64,000 bases of DNA from the NCBI GenBank assembly GCA_030490835.1, contig CM059971.1, positions 52,562,012-52,626,011 on the forward strand. The letters are read 5' to 3'. This stretch comes from Annona cherimola. Its lineage: Eukaryota; Streptophyta; Magnoliopsida; Magnoliales; Annonaceae. Of this stretch, positions 32,863 through 43,025 are shown one piece after another. Position 1 is the stretch's first letter, and each line of letters starts with the position of its first letter. A model generated the notes under the pieces. It made no database searches and was not told where the DNA came from. It was given only the letters and a program-made list of their open reading frames with translations. A program made the translations under genes and the position numbers.

Positions 32863-34665
32863 TTATCTTCTTGGTACCCATTTTATGGTTCCATTTGGGT
32901 TAGTAATATAGATCAATCTTTGTTGTTCTAACTTTGAAAGCCCAAATCTTGTGTTTCTTGGAACCCAAACTAATTTTGCACCATGGTCATATAATTTCTT
33001 AAAATTACATTTGTAAGTTTTGTGACCCATTTTATTGCAGAAATTACAAGCCATAGGTAATCTTGGAGTAGGCCTCCAAGTATGCAATGGTTCCATTATT
33101 GGTCTTCTAGTCCACTTAAAATTTTTCTTTTGTGGCTTGTATATAGATGCATTTTTAGTTTGATGTTTCTCAAATATTTGTACATTTGATTTGCTACTTT
33201 CTCCTTGCTCAAATGTATGATACCCAAGACCTCTTTTATGTGTTTGGGAGGTCATATTCAAAAACATTTTGACGCTTTCTCCTGGATTAGAGAACTTAGC
33301 TAATGATTCATTTAATGATTTGTTCTCCTTTTTCAGCAAATTATTTTCTTCTTTTATTTTGTCTAATTTCTCTGCAAGTTTACCATTTACAATTATTACT
33401 GCATCACATTGTCTTTTCTTAATTGTAAACTTGCTTCCTAAATTCTTCATTTCTTCATATAATGAATCATATGCAGTTTGTAGTTCTTCTAATTCAGTAC
33501 ATTTGAGGCATTCTTGAAGAGAAGAGTAACTTGATTTTGAGTGGGAGAGTTTGGAACTTACCTCTTCATTGCTTGTGCATTTTGTTGATGTAGTTAGTTC
33601 TTCTTGCTCGATTTGTGCCATGCAGCAGATTCTTGCACATTCTTCCGCCTCGATTTCATCGGTTGAGGAGCTACTTGTTGTAGATTCCTCATCGTTTACG
33701 TACATGCCTCTTCCTTTGTATCTTTGGAATCTTTTGTTGTCCCCTCGATCCTTTCTTTGTTCTTTTGCCTTGCTTTCTTCGGGAGTTGGACATTGAGCTT
33801 GCATATGTCCCGAACCGCCGCATCGGTAACATTTGGTTGATTCTTTCTTCTTTTCTCTAGAGGTTCTTTCCTTAAAACCTCTGAAATTTTTGCCTTTCCT
33901 CATAAATTTTCTGAAGCGTTTTGTGAGTAGGGCAATCTCGTCGTCATTTTGAGAAGAAGAGGTGTCGTCCGTGTCTTGTGCGGCTTTCAAGGCGATTGCT
34001 CTTTTGCCCCTATGTTGATCTTCATTTCTTCTCTTGATTAGCTCATGTGACATGAGTGAGCTAATTAAGTCTTCAAGCTTTAGTGTGTTAAGGTCCTTGG
34101 CTTCTTCTATCGCAGTGATTTTTGGAGTCCATGATTCGGGTAGAGCTCTCAAAATCTTCATAACCTGCTCAGATTCAGATATAGCCTTTCCAAGACCTTT
34201 TAAAGCATTAGTAATTTTTGAGAATCTAGCAAACATTTCAGAAATATTTTCTGTTTCTAGCATTCTAAAATTCTCTAGTTCTCCAATCAAAAGATTTCTT
34301 CTCGTCCCTTGGACTTGAGAAGTTCCTTCATAGATAGATGTTAGCGTATCCCATATATCTTTGGCGGTCAAGCAAGAGGATACTCTATCATATTCAGAAG
34401 CAGTAAGAGCACAAAATAAAGAGTTCATAGCTTTGGCGTTGCTCTTAACAATTCTTACTTCCTCATCGGTCCATTTGGAAGCTCTTTCTTCGGTAGGCAA
34501 GGTTACTCCATCTTGGATAGCAATCCAAGAGTCCATGTCGGTAGCCATGATGAGTTGCTTCATACGAAGCTTCCAATATCCAAAATTGTTCCCATCAAAC
34601 AACGGTGGCCTTGTAAAGGATTGGCCTTCAGCAAAAGCGGGAACGGAAGTAGATTGGGATGCCAT
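32863..34665 (-). CDS. Inner Copia gag
   Basis: 600 codons starting [11 protein letters not shown] at 34,665, about 35 bp after the PBS. It has the Copia-type gag fold ([15 protein letters not shown] near 22-36; [17 protein letters not shown] near 105), then a CCHC zinc knuckle [14 protein letters not shown] (~277-290), a Ser/acidic linker with heptad-like Leu/Lys sequence (~365-450), and a second CCHC knuckle [14 protein letters not shown] (~538-552). Gag packages the RNA in virus-like particles. It ends WVPRR-stop, in a different frame from pol. Confidence 0.94.
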   Translation of the reverse strand: MASQSTSVPAFAEGQSFTRPPLFDGNNFGYWKLRMKQLIMATDMDSWIAIQDGVTLPTEERASKWTDEEVRIVKSNAKAMNSLFCALTASEYDRVSSCLTAKDIWDTLTSIYEGTSQVQGTRRNLLIGELENFRMLETENISEMFARFSKITNALKGLGKAISESEQVMKILRALPESWTPKITAIEEAKDLNTLKLEDLISSLMSHELIKRRNEDQHRGKRAIALKAAQDTDDTSSSQNDDEIALLTKRFRKFMRKGKNFRGFKERTSREKKKESTKCYRCGGSGHMQAQCPTPEESKAKEQRKDRGDNKRFQRYKGRGMYVNDEESTTSSSSTDEIEAEECARICCMAQIEQEELTTSTKCTSNEEVSSKLSHSKSSYSSLQECLKCTELEELQTAYDSLYEEMKNLGSKFTIKKRQCDAVIIVNGKLAEKLDKIKEENNLLKKENKSLNESLAKFSNPGESVKMFLNMTSQTHKRGLGYHTFEQGESSKSNVQIFEKHQTKNASIYKPQKKNFKWTRRPIMEPLHTWRPTPRLPMACNFCNKMGHKTYKCNFKKLYDHGAKLVWVPRNTRFGLSKLEQQRLIYITNPNGTIKWVPRR

Positions 34666-34699
34666 ATTGATAAGATCTCTTTGGTAAACTCAAAGACCT

Positions 34700-34711
34700 C
34701 CTCTGATACCA
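34700..34711 (-). promoter_or_regulatory. Inner Copia primer binding site
   Basis: The minus strand reads TGGTATCAGAGG, 2 bp after the 5' LTR. The plant initiator tRNA-Met complement is TGGTATCAGAGC, so 11 of 12 bases match. The outer element has the exact sequence. Confidence 0.85.
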
Positions 34712-34713
34712 CT

Positions 34714-36425
34714 TGTTGGTCCCGAGTCGATGGCTAAACCCAAGAGGGGAGGGGTGAATTGGGTTCTTTAAAAAAAACTTTGATAAATAAAGACTTAACC
34801 CCTTGAGAAATTAATCCCCTTTTGAAAAGAGATAGAGAGCAATAAAAATAAAGCAGTAAGAAGAAATATAACACAAGATTTATAGTGGTTCGGGCAAACC
34901 TTCCCTACTCCACTCTTCCAAGCTCACACTCCGTTGTGACTTGGGTTCCACTATGTATTCCACGAATACACTTAGAGTCACCGCTCTCTTCTAGATTCCA
35001 GCTCTAGGGGGCATATACAACTAGAGCCACTTGCTCTCTTCTAGATTCTAGCTCTAGGGGGCATAGACAAATCACTGCACAAGTAGGTGACAATCACACC
35101 CTACTTTGCATACACTTGATCTTAGCTACCATAGCTAAAACAAGTTTAATACAACAAGACTTTAAATTAAGAAAAGCTACACTTTACAGTGATGTGTAGG
35201 CAAGTTGAGCTTGAGGAAGAAATTAGAAGCAGCTCGGATGTGAATCGATGAAGCAGCTTGCAACATGAGGCTCTTTCTTCCTTTTAACGTATATGGACTA
35301 CTCAAATATGGAGAAGAGGAATATGGAATCACTTTCTTGCACTTCTTTTCTCTCTTAGACCTTTGTGATGTGTATATGAGTGTCTTATTATTTTTCACGT
35401 TCACTTGAGGGTCCTTTTATAGATTGAAGAGAATATGAACGTTGTAGAAGTGGTTGGCGCGCAATAAATGAACTCCAACGTTCAAAAATTTGAACGTTAT
35501 ACCCAAGTCGAAGGTGGAGTCGACTTGGGATGCGACTTGGCTACCCAAGTCGCATCTGGAGTCGACTTCGTCTGCGACTCCAGTTCTTCGGATTCCCAAG
35601 CCTTAGGCTTGGTCGACTTGACTTCAGACTTCGACCCAAGTCGATCCTGAAGTCGACTTGGCCTGCGACTTGGCTCGGGTTTTGCTGAAGCTGCTTTGAT
35701 CTTCAAGTTGTGTTCTTCTATCTTGGATTGGCTTGATTCTTATGAGTCTTGGGAAAGCTTGATTCTTGCTTAGATGATTCATGCATATTTGACTTATGTA
35801 GTCTTGATAGACATTATTTGAATCATACTTGTATCTTTGTCTTTGAGCTTGATAGACTTGATTTGATGTAGAACATGAATCTTGACTTTGAATTTGACTC
35901 ATTTGTTTTTCATCTTGATTCCTTGGACTTGAGTGATAAATTCTCTTGAATATCTTGAAAACTGCATCTTTGAAGTTTGAATTTCTCAAGTCGCGGATGG
36001 AGTCGACCTGGCCTGCGACTTCACCCAAGTCGCACCTGGAGTCGACTTGGCCTGCGACTTGGGCAGTTTTGTGCCCCAAAATCAGCGCTGGACACTTTTT
36101 TGCATTTGAAGTCGATAGCGAGGTCGACTTCGTTTGCGACTTGGCTACCAAGTCGCATCTGGAGTCGACTTGACCTGCGACTTCACTTGTCAGTTCACTT
36201 GTCTTTTGAGGTTCTTTCTCAAGTCGATATTTGAGTCGACTTTGGGATCGACTTCATCCTAAGTCGAAGTCCAAGTCGACTTGGGGTTCGACTTGGCCAC
36301 CTAAGTTTCTTTAAATCACATAACAAACTCATTAGTACTTAAAATACACTCAAGTTAGTTCTTTGTTAATCATCAAAACTCAGTCTTTGATTAATTTGTT
36401 TTGTTTTGAAGCATTGTTTCCAACA
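34714..36425 (-). repeat. Inner Copia 5' LTR
   Basis: 1,712 bp, same length as its partner. Differences seen are at about 34,746 (agggg against agagg), 34,789 and 35,265. The TATA box on the minus strand is at 35,413-35,422 (CTATAAAAGG). It drives the genomic transcript if the element is active. Confidence 0.95.
35413..35422 (-). promoter_or_regulatory. TATA box of the inner Copia 5' LTR
   Basis: Minus-strand CTATAAAAGG followed by ACCCTCAAG. It is identical in the other LTR and present in equivalent form in the outer element (40,154-40,164). Confidence 0.65.
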
Positions 36426-36430
36426 TATTG

Positions 36431-37565
36431 CCTCATCACTTTTAGCATCTAATTTTCCCAAGTTAGTTTTTCCATTGTTTAAAACATAGCATGTGCATCC
36501 AAAAGCATGAAAATAAGAAATATTTGGTTTTCTTCCTTTCCATAGTTCATATGGGGTCTTTTTCAAGATTGTTCTAATGGTAACTCGATTCAAAACATGA
36601 CAAGCTGTACTCACAGCTTCACCCCAAATTTTCTTGGATAATTTGCTCTCATTTAGCATTGTTCTAGCCATCTCTTGTATAGTTCTGTTTTTCCTTTCAA
36701 CTACTCCATTTTGTTGTGGAGTTCTTGGTGCAGAAAATGTGTGATGAATTCCTTTTTCATTACATAACTCTATGAATCGTTTGTTTTCAAATTCACCACC
36801 ATGATCAATTCTTATAGTCATAATAGTACTTTGTTTTTCATTTTGCACCAAATTTACAAAAGTTGAAAACATAGAGAAAGCTTCATCTTTGCTAGCTAAG
36901 AGAATTATCCATGTGAATCTTGAAAAATCATCAACAATAACAAATACATATTTCTTTCCACCAATGGTTAAAATATCGGATGGCCCATATAGATCCATGT
37001 GTAGCAATTCAAGTAGCCTAGTGGTGGATATTTCCTTTTTGGTAGAGAAAGGCATCTTAGGTTGTTTAGATAATTGACATGCCTTGCAAATTTTGTCTTT
37101 GTCATATTTCAACTTTGGCAAGCCTTCTACCAAACTCTTCTTCCATAGGGTCTTTATATTTCCCATGTTTATATGTCCAAGCCTTTTATGCCAAACCCAT
37201 GGATCATTATCAATGGCCATTAGACATTGACCATCTAATTCATCAAGTGAAACCAAATATACATTTCCATGTCTTTTTCCACTAAACATGATATGTTCTC
37301 CATCAAATACATTACATATAGATGATTCAAACACAACCTTGTATCCTTTGTCACATAATTGACTAATGCTCATTAGGTTATGCTTGAGTCCTTCAACAAA
37401 TAAAACATCTTCCATGCATGCATTTGAAATACTATAAATATTTTCTTTACCTTTAATTTTACCTTTCTCATTATTGCCAAAGGCAACCATTCCGTCGTTG
37501 CAAGACTTAAGTTTGTGAAATAGATTTCTTTCTCCAGTCATATGCCTTGAACAACCGCTGTCCAT
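36431..37565 (-). pseudogene. Outer Copia pol, 5' part (protease and integrase)
   Basis: Minus-strand frame with [35 protein letters not shown], the integrase positions [16 protein letters not shown] (the inner copy has SDHGGEF) and [10 protein letters not shown], and [11 protein letters not shown]. It is cut at the TATTG site by the inner Copia and resumes at 25,464. This half has no stop, but the continuation does. Confidence 0.93.
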
Positions 37566-37623
37566 GAACCATACATTGTTTGCCTTTGCCTTGAAACAAA
37601 TCTGAAAAATAAAAAGGTAAATC

Positions 37624-39472
37624 TCATCTTGTTGGTACCCATTTTATGGGTCCATTTGGGTTAGTAAAATGATTCAATTTTTGTTGTTCTAATTTAGAAA
37701 GCCCAAATCTTGTGTTTCTTGGAACCAAAACTAATTTTGCACCATGGTCATATAATTTCTTAAAGTTGCACTTGTAGGCTTTATGACCCATTTTGTTGCA
37801 GAAATTGCAAGCCAATGGTAATCTAGGAGTAGGCCTCCAAGTATATTTTGGTTCAAATGTTGGCCTTTTAGTCCACATAACATTTTTCTTTTGTGGCTTG
37901 TATATAGGTGCAGTGTTGGTTTGATATTTCTCAAGTATCGGCACATTTGATTTGCCACTTTCACTTTGCTCAAATGTATAATATCCTAGGCCTCTTTTAT
38001 TTGTTTGAGCAGTCATGTTCAGAAACATCTTCACATTTTCTCCGGGATTAGAGAACTTTGCTAATGATTCATTTAATGATTCGTTCTCCTTTTTCAATTT
38101 TTCTATCTCTTTCAACAATGATTCATTTTCTTCTTTCAGTTTTGTTGATTTTTCAGCTAGTTTTCCATTTTCAATAATAACGAAGTTACATTGTTGTCTC
38201 TTTAATGATAACTTGTTTCCTAGCTTTTTGATTTCCTCATATAATGAATCATAAGCAATTTGTAGTTCTTCTAACTCAGCACATTTGAGGCATTCTTGAA
38301 AAGAAGAATAATTTGATTGAGAATAGCAAGGTTTGGAAGTTACCTCTTCATTGCTCGTGCATTTTGTTGAGATGGTTTGTTCTTCCAAAACTTCGGTTGT
38401 GTTTAAACAAAACGAATTTTCTTCTTGTTCGATCCGTGCCATGCAGCATATTCTTGCGCAGTTTGCTGCATCGTAATCGTCGGTTGAAGAGCTGCTTGTT
38501 GATGAAGTCTCTTCATTGACGTACATGCCTCTTCCCTTTGGCTTTTGGTATTTTCTGCCTTCATGTCCTTCCTTCCTCTCTTGATACTCTTCCGGCGTAG
38601 GACATTGAGCTTGTATGTGTCCTATCTCGCCGCATTTGTACCACTTCGTTGGCTCCTTTTTCTTCTCTCTCCGTGTTCTTTCTTTGAAGTCCTTGAAGTT
38701 CCTTTTTTTTCTCACAAATTTTCGGAATTTGCGAGTGAGAAGTGCAATATCTTCATTATCATTATGAGACGAGGAGGTAGACTCTTCTAAGTTGTGTGCC
38801 GCTTTTAACGCAATGATTTTCTTCCCTTTGTGATTGTCTTCATTTCTTCTCTTAATTAGCTCATGTGACATTAATGAGCTAATAAGGTCTTCTAGCTTTA
38901 AGGTGTTTAAGTCTTTTGCTTCTTCTATTGCTGTAATCTTTGGAGTCCATGAATCTGGTAGAGCTCTTAGTATCTTCGTGACCTGTTCGGATTCAGAGAT
39001 AGCCTTTCCAAGACCTTTCAAAACGTTAGTAATCTTAGAAAATCTTGCAAACATTTCAGAAATATTTTCTGTTTCTAGCATTCTAAAGCTTTCCAATTCT
39101 CCTATCAAAATATTTCTCCTAGTCCCTTGGACTTGGGAGGTTCCTTCATAAATAGATGTTAGAGTATCACATATTTCTTTAGCGGTTAGACAAGAAGATA
39201 CTCTATCATACTCAGAAGCTGTAAGAGCACAAAATAGCCTTAGCATTGCTCTTTACAGTTCTTACTTCCTCTTCGGTCCACTTGGAAGCTCTTTCATCTA
39301 TAGGCAATGTTACACCATCTTGGATTGCAATCCAAGAATCCATGTCGGTAGCCATAATAAGTTGCTTCATATGAAGCTTCCAATAACCAAAGTTGTTCCC
39401 ATCAAACAATGGTGGCCTAGTGAATGATTGGCCCTCAGCAAAAGCGGGAACGGGAATCGATTGGGATGCCAT
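37624..39472 (-). pseudogene. Outer Copia gag (frameshifted)
   Basis: It starts MASQSIPVPAF at 39,472. An 11-bp deletion near 39,235-39,240, relative to the inner copy, shifts the frame after VKSNAKA, and the rest is read in another frame from 39,246 to 37,624. The first zinc knuckle has lost its leading Cys (W-YKCGEIGHIQAQC, inner C-YRCG), while the second ([14 protein letters not shown]) is kept. It contains an extra stretch between residues ~290 and 340 (EENSFCLNTTEVLEE) not found in the inner gag. It ends WVPTR-stop, with pol again in the +1 frame. Confidence 0.92.
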
Positions 39473-39506
39473 ATCAATAGATCTCTTTGGTTTAACTCAA
39501 AGACCT

Positions 39507-39518
39507 GCTCTGATACCA
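39507..39518 (-). promoter_or_regulatory. Outer Copia primer binding site
   Basis: The minus strand reads TGGTATCAGAGC, an exact complement to the 3' end of plant initiator tRNA-Met, 2 bp after the 5' LTR (39,521). Confidence 0.92.
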
Positions 39519-39520
39519 CT

Positions 39521-41179
39521 TGTTGGTCCCGAGTTAATGGCAAAAACCCAAGAGGGGAGGGGTGAATTGGGTATTTAAAAAATTTATAACTTAAACAGAA
39601 ACTTTACCCCAGATTAATCTAATCCCCTTAATGAAGAAACGAAATAGAAAGCAATATAATGTAGAGAGCAAAAATATAAATCAAGCACACAAGATTTTTA
39701 TAGTGGTTCGGGCAACCTCCCTACTCCACTCTTCTAAGCTCACACTCCTTGTGACTTGGGTTCCACTATTGTATTCTTCAAATACAATTAGAGTCACTGC
39801 ACTCTTCTAGATTCCAGCTCTAGGGGGCTTCAACACAACACAGCACAAGTAGGTGATGAGTTCCACTCCAATCACACACTACCTTGCTTACACTTGATCT
39901 TAGTTCCTCAAACTAAATCAAGTTCAATACAAACAAATAAAATAACAAAAGGAGTCTACACTTTACAGATGTGTAGAAATAATTTAGCGCAGAGAAGAAC
40001 TTGTAATGTAGGCTTTGAAGATTCTGAAGTTGGGCTCTTGCAGTTTGAAGCGAAGTTCTTCCTCTTTGAATGGCTTGATCTCTTTAGAGCTCTTGTAGAT
40101 GTGAGTTAAGCACACTTAATGATTCTCAGCTACTTCTCTCGTCCACAATAACTCCCTTTTATAATTATGGAGGGAATCCGAACGTTTGAAGGTAGGTGGC
40201 GCGCATTTAATGCGCCAACGTTCGAATAAATTCCGACCGTTGTGACCCAAGTCGCAGGTGGAGTCGACTTCGGATGCGACTTCGCCCAAGTCGCAGATGG
40301 AGTCGACTTCGGGTGTGACTTCGCCTCTCCGTCGCAACTTCAAGTTTCAGGTCGAGTCGACTTGGGTATCGACTTGACCCAAGTCGCAGGTGAAGTCGAC
40401 TTCGGGTGCGACTTCACCTTGTCAGTTGGCTTTGATGAACTTGAATAATTTCGAGATGCTTGTTCCTTCATGCCTTTATTTCTTTTGCATTTCTCATGTC
40501 TTTCCTTTATTGTTTTTGCTTTTATTTGCTCCATGTTCTATAAGCCTTGAATCTTTGAATAACTTCTTGGTCAAGCTTATGCATCTTGTTTTGAACTTGG
40601 ATTGGTCTTCATAGCTTGAGTTTCTTCATCTTGAAGCATACTTGAATCTTTGCCTTAGACTTGATAGATTTAAGTTGATCTTGCACCTTTGATTAGGTAT
40701 TGAAAACACTCAAGTTGATTCTTGGAATGAACTTGAATCTGCATCTTTGAGCTTGAGAGCATCAAGTCGAACTTGGGGTCGACTTCGTCCGCGACTTCTC
40801 CCAAGTCGCAACTGGAGTCGACTTCGTTTGCGACTTCGGCATTCTTCCATCCCAAATTCAGCTCTTGAGTGAATCTCCCGACTGAAGTCGATGCTGGAGT
40901 CGACTTCGTTTGCGACTTGGCTTCCCAAGTAGCAAGTGGAGTCGACTTGGCCTGCGACTTCACTTGTTCTTCTCCCATTTTCAACTCTGGACAGATTTGG
41001 CTTCTTGAAGTCGATCTTGAGGTCAACTTGAGAAACGACTTGGCCTTTCATGTTCTATTTTCTTTAACCGTATATACCTTAAACATTTCCACAAACATGT
41101 TAGTAGCCAAGACTTACTCAAATTGATTTGTTTAATCATCAAAACATAGATTTAACTTGTTTTCCACATATTTCCAACA
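39521..41179 (-). repeat. Outer Copia 5' LTR
   Basis: 1,659 bp, ending ...TTTCCAACA in plus sense before the TAATC duplication. The TATA box on the minus strand is at 40,154-40,164. GTCGAC minisatellite blocks lie at 40,250-40,420 and 40,765-40,970, and one GTCGAC near 41,025 is mutated to GTCAAC. Confidence 0.92.
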
Positions 41180-41184
41180 TAATC

Positions 41185-41644
41185 ATGATTAGGTTATATG
41201 GTTATCAACCTTGTTTTACTTGTATGCATGGGAACATAGCACATGACTAAAACTTGGTTAGGTTTGTATGTGTTGGAAGACATATATGAATATAAATGAA
41301 CCTAGATTAGTAATCTCTGCACAACTAACTTAATTGAAACCAAATAACATAGCTATGATTCAATAAATTCATATTCCCACCTATCTTAATCATCTCAAGG
41401 CAATATCAGCAACATCCACACCACTCTGGTCATTTACTGTTTTGCTTAGTTTAGTTTAATTCAATTCATTGTAACCAAATCTCATTCCTTTTACTAATTC
41501 ACTTAGACAATTGAGATTTAAGGTGCTAATCCATTTAACACAATCCTCGTGGGAACGATACTCTACTCACACTTTATTACTTGACACGGCACGTATACTT
41601 GCGTAAATAGCGAGCACTTTAATAGACATATATGCAGCTCATCA
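41185..41644 (+). repeat. 3' LTR of the TGATAA element, second part
   Basis: Continuation of the LTR cut at 21,666, ending GCAGCTCATCA next to duplication GTGTC. The block CGTGGGAACGATACTCTACT near its end matches the solo LTR at 13.7 kb in reverse, which confirms they belong to one family. Confidence 0.88.
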
Positions 41645-41786
41645 GTGTCTTTGTACCCTTTGTGAGCCTTAAGTGTTGAACATTCCATACTCTTGTTATG
41701 GGACATACTTTTATTTTTTCGAGTTCATATGATCCATTGTCAAACGATATTTTTTGTGAAATGGGCCGTCATAATTTGGCAAAAAT

Positions 41787-42047
41787 TTATGATCGTATCT
41801 GATGAAAAATTGCTTTGTGGAGGACGAAGTCACCTACAACATAGAATTTATAATTGACCTTTTTGTTAAAATATTGAGTTAGTTGATCTTGATAGAGGCT
41901 AAGTCTTTGAGCAGCCTCATTTCGAATTTTCTCTAAGAAATCTAAGTTTTCCTTCTGTGTTTGTGCATTGGTCATGGGAGATAACTGGGAGGTATAGTGG
42001 TTAGAGTGGGTGACTTCAACAGGTATATTTGCCTCTATGTCATACAT
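41787..42047 (-). pseudogene. Gypsy integrase C-terminal region
   Basis: An open minus-strand frame: MYDIEANIPVEVT, then LDFLEKIRNEAAQRLSLYQD and YNFKVNYKFYVVGDFVL-like sequence. This is the segment after the integrase core of plant Gypsy elements (YG.EAVIPVE, ...R..AL.RL..YQ..., VGDLVL). The conserved tyrosine-glycine is YD here. Confidence 0.82.
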
Positions 42048-42780
42048 CAGTTTAAAGGGTGTGTGTCATGTTCCTCTTCTAGTAGTTGTATTGTAAAGCC
42101 AAATTATAGTAGGTAAGACCTCTGCTCAATATTTTTATTTTTCCTATAATCTTATTTGTAAGGCTTCTTTGAGGGTGTTATAAATTCTTTCGACTTGCCC
42201 ATTACATTGGAGGTATACAACGAAGGAAAATTTATGTTGAATCTCATTACTTTCACGGAAGTCTTTAAAATGCTAACTATCAAAATTGTTTGTCATTATT
42301 TGTTATAATGGTTTAAGGTAAGCCAGACCTGCAAACTAGTTAATCCCATATGAAAGTTACTATTCCGGTTGTTGTGACGGAGCTAAGGGGCTTTGCCTCC
42401 ACCCATTTTGAAAGATAATCAACTACCACTACTATAAACTTAAGATTTTTAGGGGCAATATGAAATGGGCTTATTAAGTCAATACCTCATTGACTAAATG
42501 ACCATGATTCAAAAATAGGTTGCAATTGTGTTGTAGGGGTGTGAGAAAAAGGAGTTTACTGTTGACACGTGATGCATTTGCGAACATAATCCTTTGCATC
42601 TTTTTGAATGCTGGACCAATAAAATCATATACGAAGACCTTGGTCTGCTAAAGTGCATCAGCCTAAATGGTTTCCATAGCAACCTTGATGTATTTCTTCC
42701 AAAATGGTGAGGGTATACATGGGTAAGACACAATGGAGAAATGGGTAGATAATGACTTTTAATAAAGCCCACATTGATTC
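42048..42780 (-). pseudogene. Gypsy integrase zinc-binding and core domain (decayed)
   Basis: With frame changes the minus strand gives IHQGCYGNHLG, QKDAKDYV, CITCQQ, WGIDLISPFHIAPKNLKF, VVVDYLSKWVEAKPL, TIITNN and NGQVERIYNTLKE, in the right order for an H-H-C-C finger and D-D-E core. TDNG is TNND-like and several stops interrupt. It codes no working enzyme. Confidence 0.8.
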
Positions 42781-43025
42781 TGGTATAGTGAATTTCTTGT
42801 CTTCTTATTCATTTGGCTTCCTTATTATCGTCTGGCAGGTGGTTATTAGTAAAGTATTGATGAGATCATTCCAGTTGCGAGAGACTATGTCTATATTGTG
42901 AATTTGGATGGGAGTTGTTTTAGGTGATAAATGGATATGAGTGTGTCGAATGCTATGTTAGTGGCTAATTTAGCTAGGGTATCAACATGGGAATTTTATC
43001 TCTCACGATATTTTCTTTTGTATTA

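Larger units (their letters stand above)
25460..36430 (-). mobile_element. Inner Copia retrotransposon, apparently intact and recent
   Basis: The element spans 25,465-36,425 (10,961 bp), minus orientation, inserted in the outer Copia's pol with duplication TATTG at 25,460-25,464 and 36,426-36,430. LTRs are 1,712 bp each and differ at only about three visible positions. From the 5' end (high coordinates): LTR, PBS (34.70 kb), gag, pol, a CT/GA-rich spacer with a GTCGAC repeat, a 525-codon extra ORF, PPT (27.18 kb) and LTR. Gag and pol have no internal stop. This is the youngest insertion in the nest by logic and by LTR identity. Confidence 0.95.
21662..41184 (-). mobile_element. Outer Copia retrotransposon (degenerate), interrupted by a second Copia
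   Basis: The element spans 21,667-41,179, minus orientation, with duplication TAATC at 21,662-21,666 and 41,180-41,184. LTRs are 1,657 and 1,659 bp, start TGTTGGAAATATG in minus sense and end GACCAACA. A PBS matching initiator tRNA-Met and a PPT are present. The inner Copia lies in its pol at TATTG. It is inactive: an 11-bp gag deletion, a damaged zinc knuckle and two pol nonsense codons. Gene style (gag with two CCHC knuckles, pol order PR-IN-RT-RNase H) is that of the plant Copia SIRE-like group; the clade is inferred. Confidence 0.93.
18460..41649 (+). mobile_element. Internally deleted TGATAA-family LTR retrotransposon holding two nested Copia elements
   Basis: The element spans 18,465-41,644 with duplication GTGTC at 18,460-18,464 and 41,645-41,649. 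A partial 5' LTR (18,465 to ~19,180) is fused to the end of an internal region (19,181-20,534), followed by a PPT and a 3' LTR (20,535-21,666 continued at 41,185-41,644). The 3' LTR is about 1,592 bp without its insertion. The PPT position gives plus orientation. The 5' LTR's last part, PBS and nearly all coding sequence are deleted, so lineage is uncertain; the PPT style (AAGTTTGGGGGTG) and LTR length suggest an Athila-like Gypsy. Confidence 0.88.
41650..43025 (-). mobile_element. Ty3/Gypsy remnant B: RNase H end and integrase
   Basis: Minus strand. From high coordinates: an RNase H tail (NSHVDTLAKLATNIAF, ~42,990-42,930), the integrase zinc-binding region and core, then the C-terminal region and the tandem repeat that continues at 18,464. 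Upstream RT is missing; similarity stops near 43,025. With the insertion removed, it is followed by the LTR at 15.6-17.5 kb and the gag-pol of element A. Confidence 0.8.

Noticed and set aside
42509..42772. 87-codon minus-strand frame as a protein of its own
   Set aside because: It is a shifted frame over the Gypsy integrase zinc-binding region; the real motifs are in the neighbouring frame.
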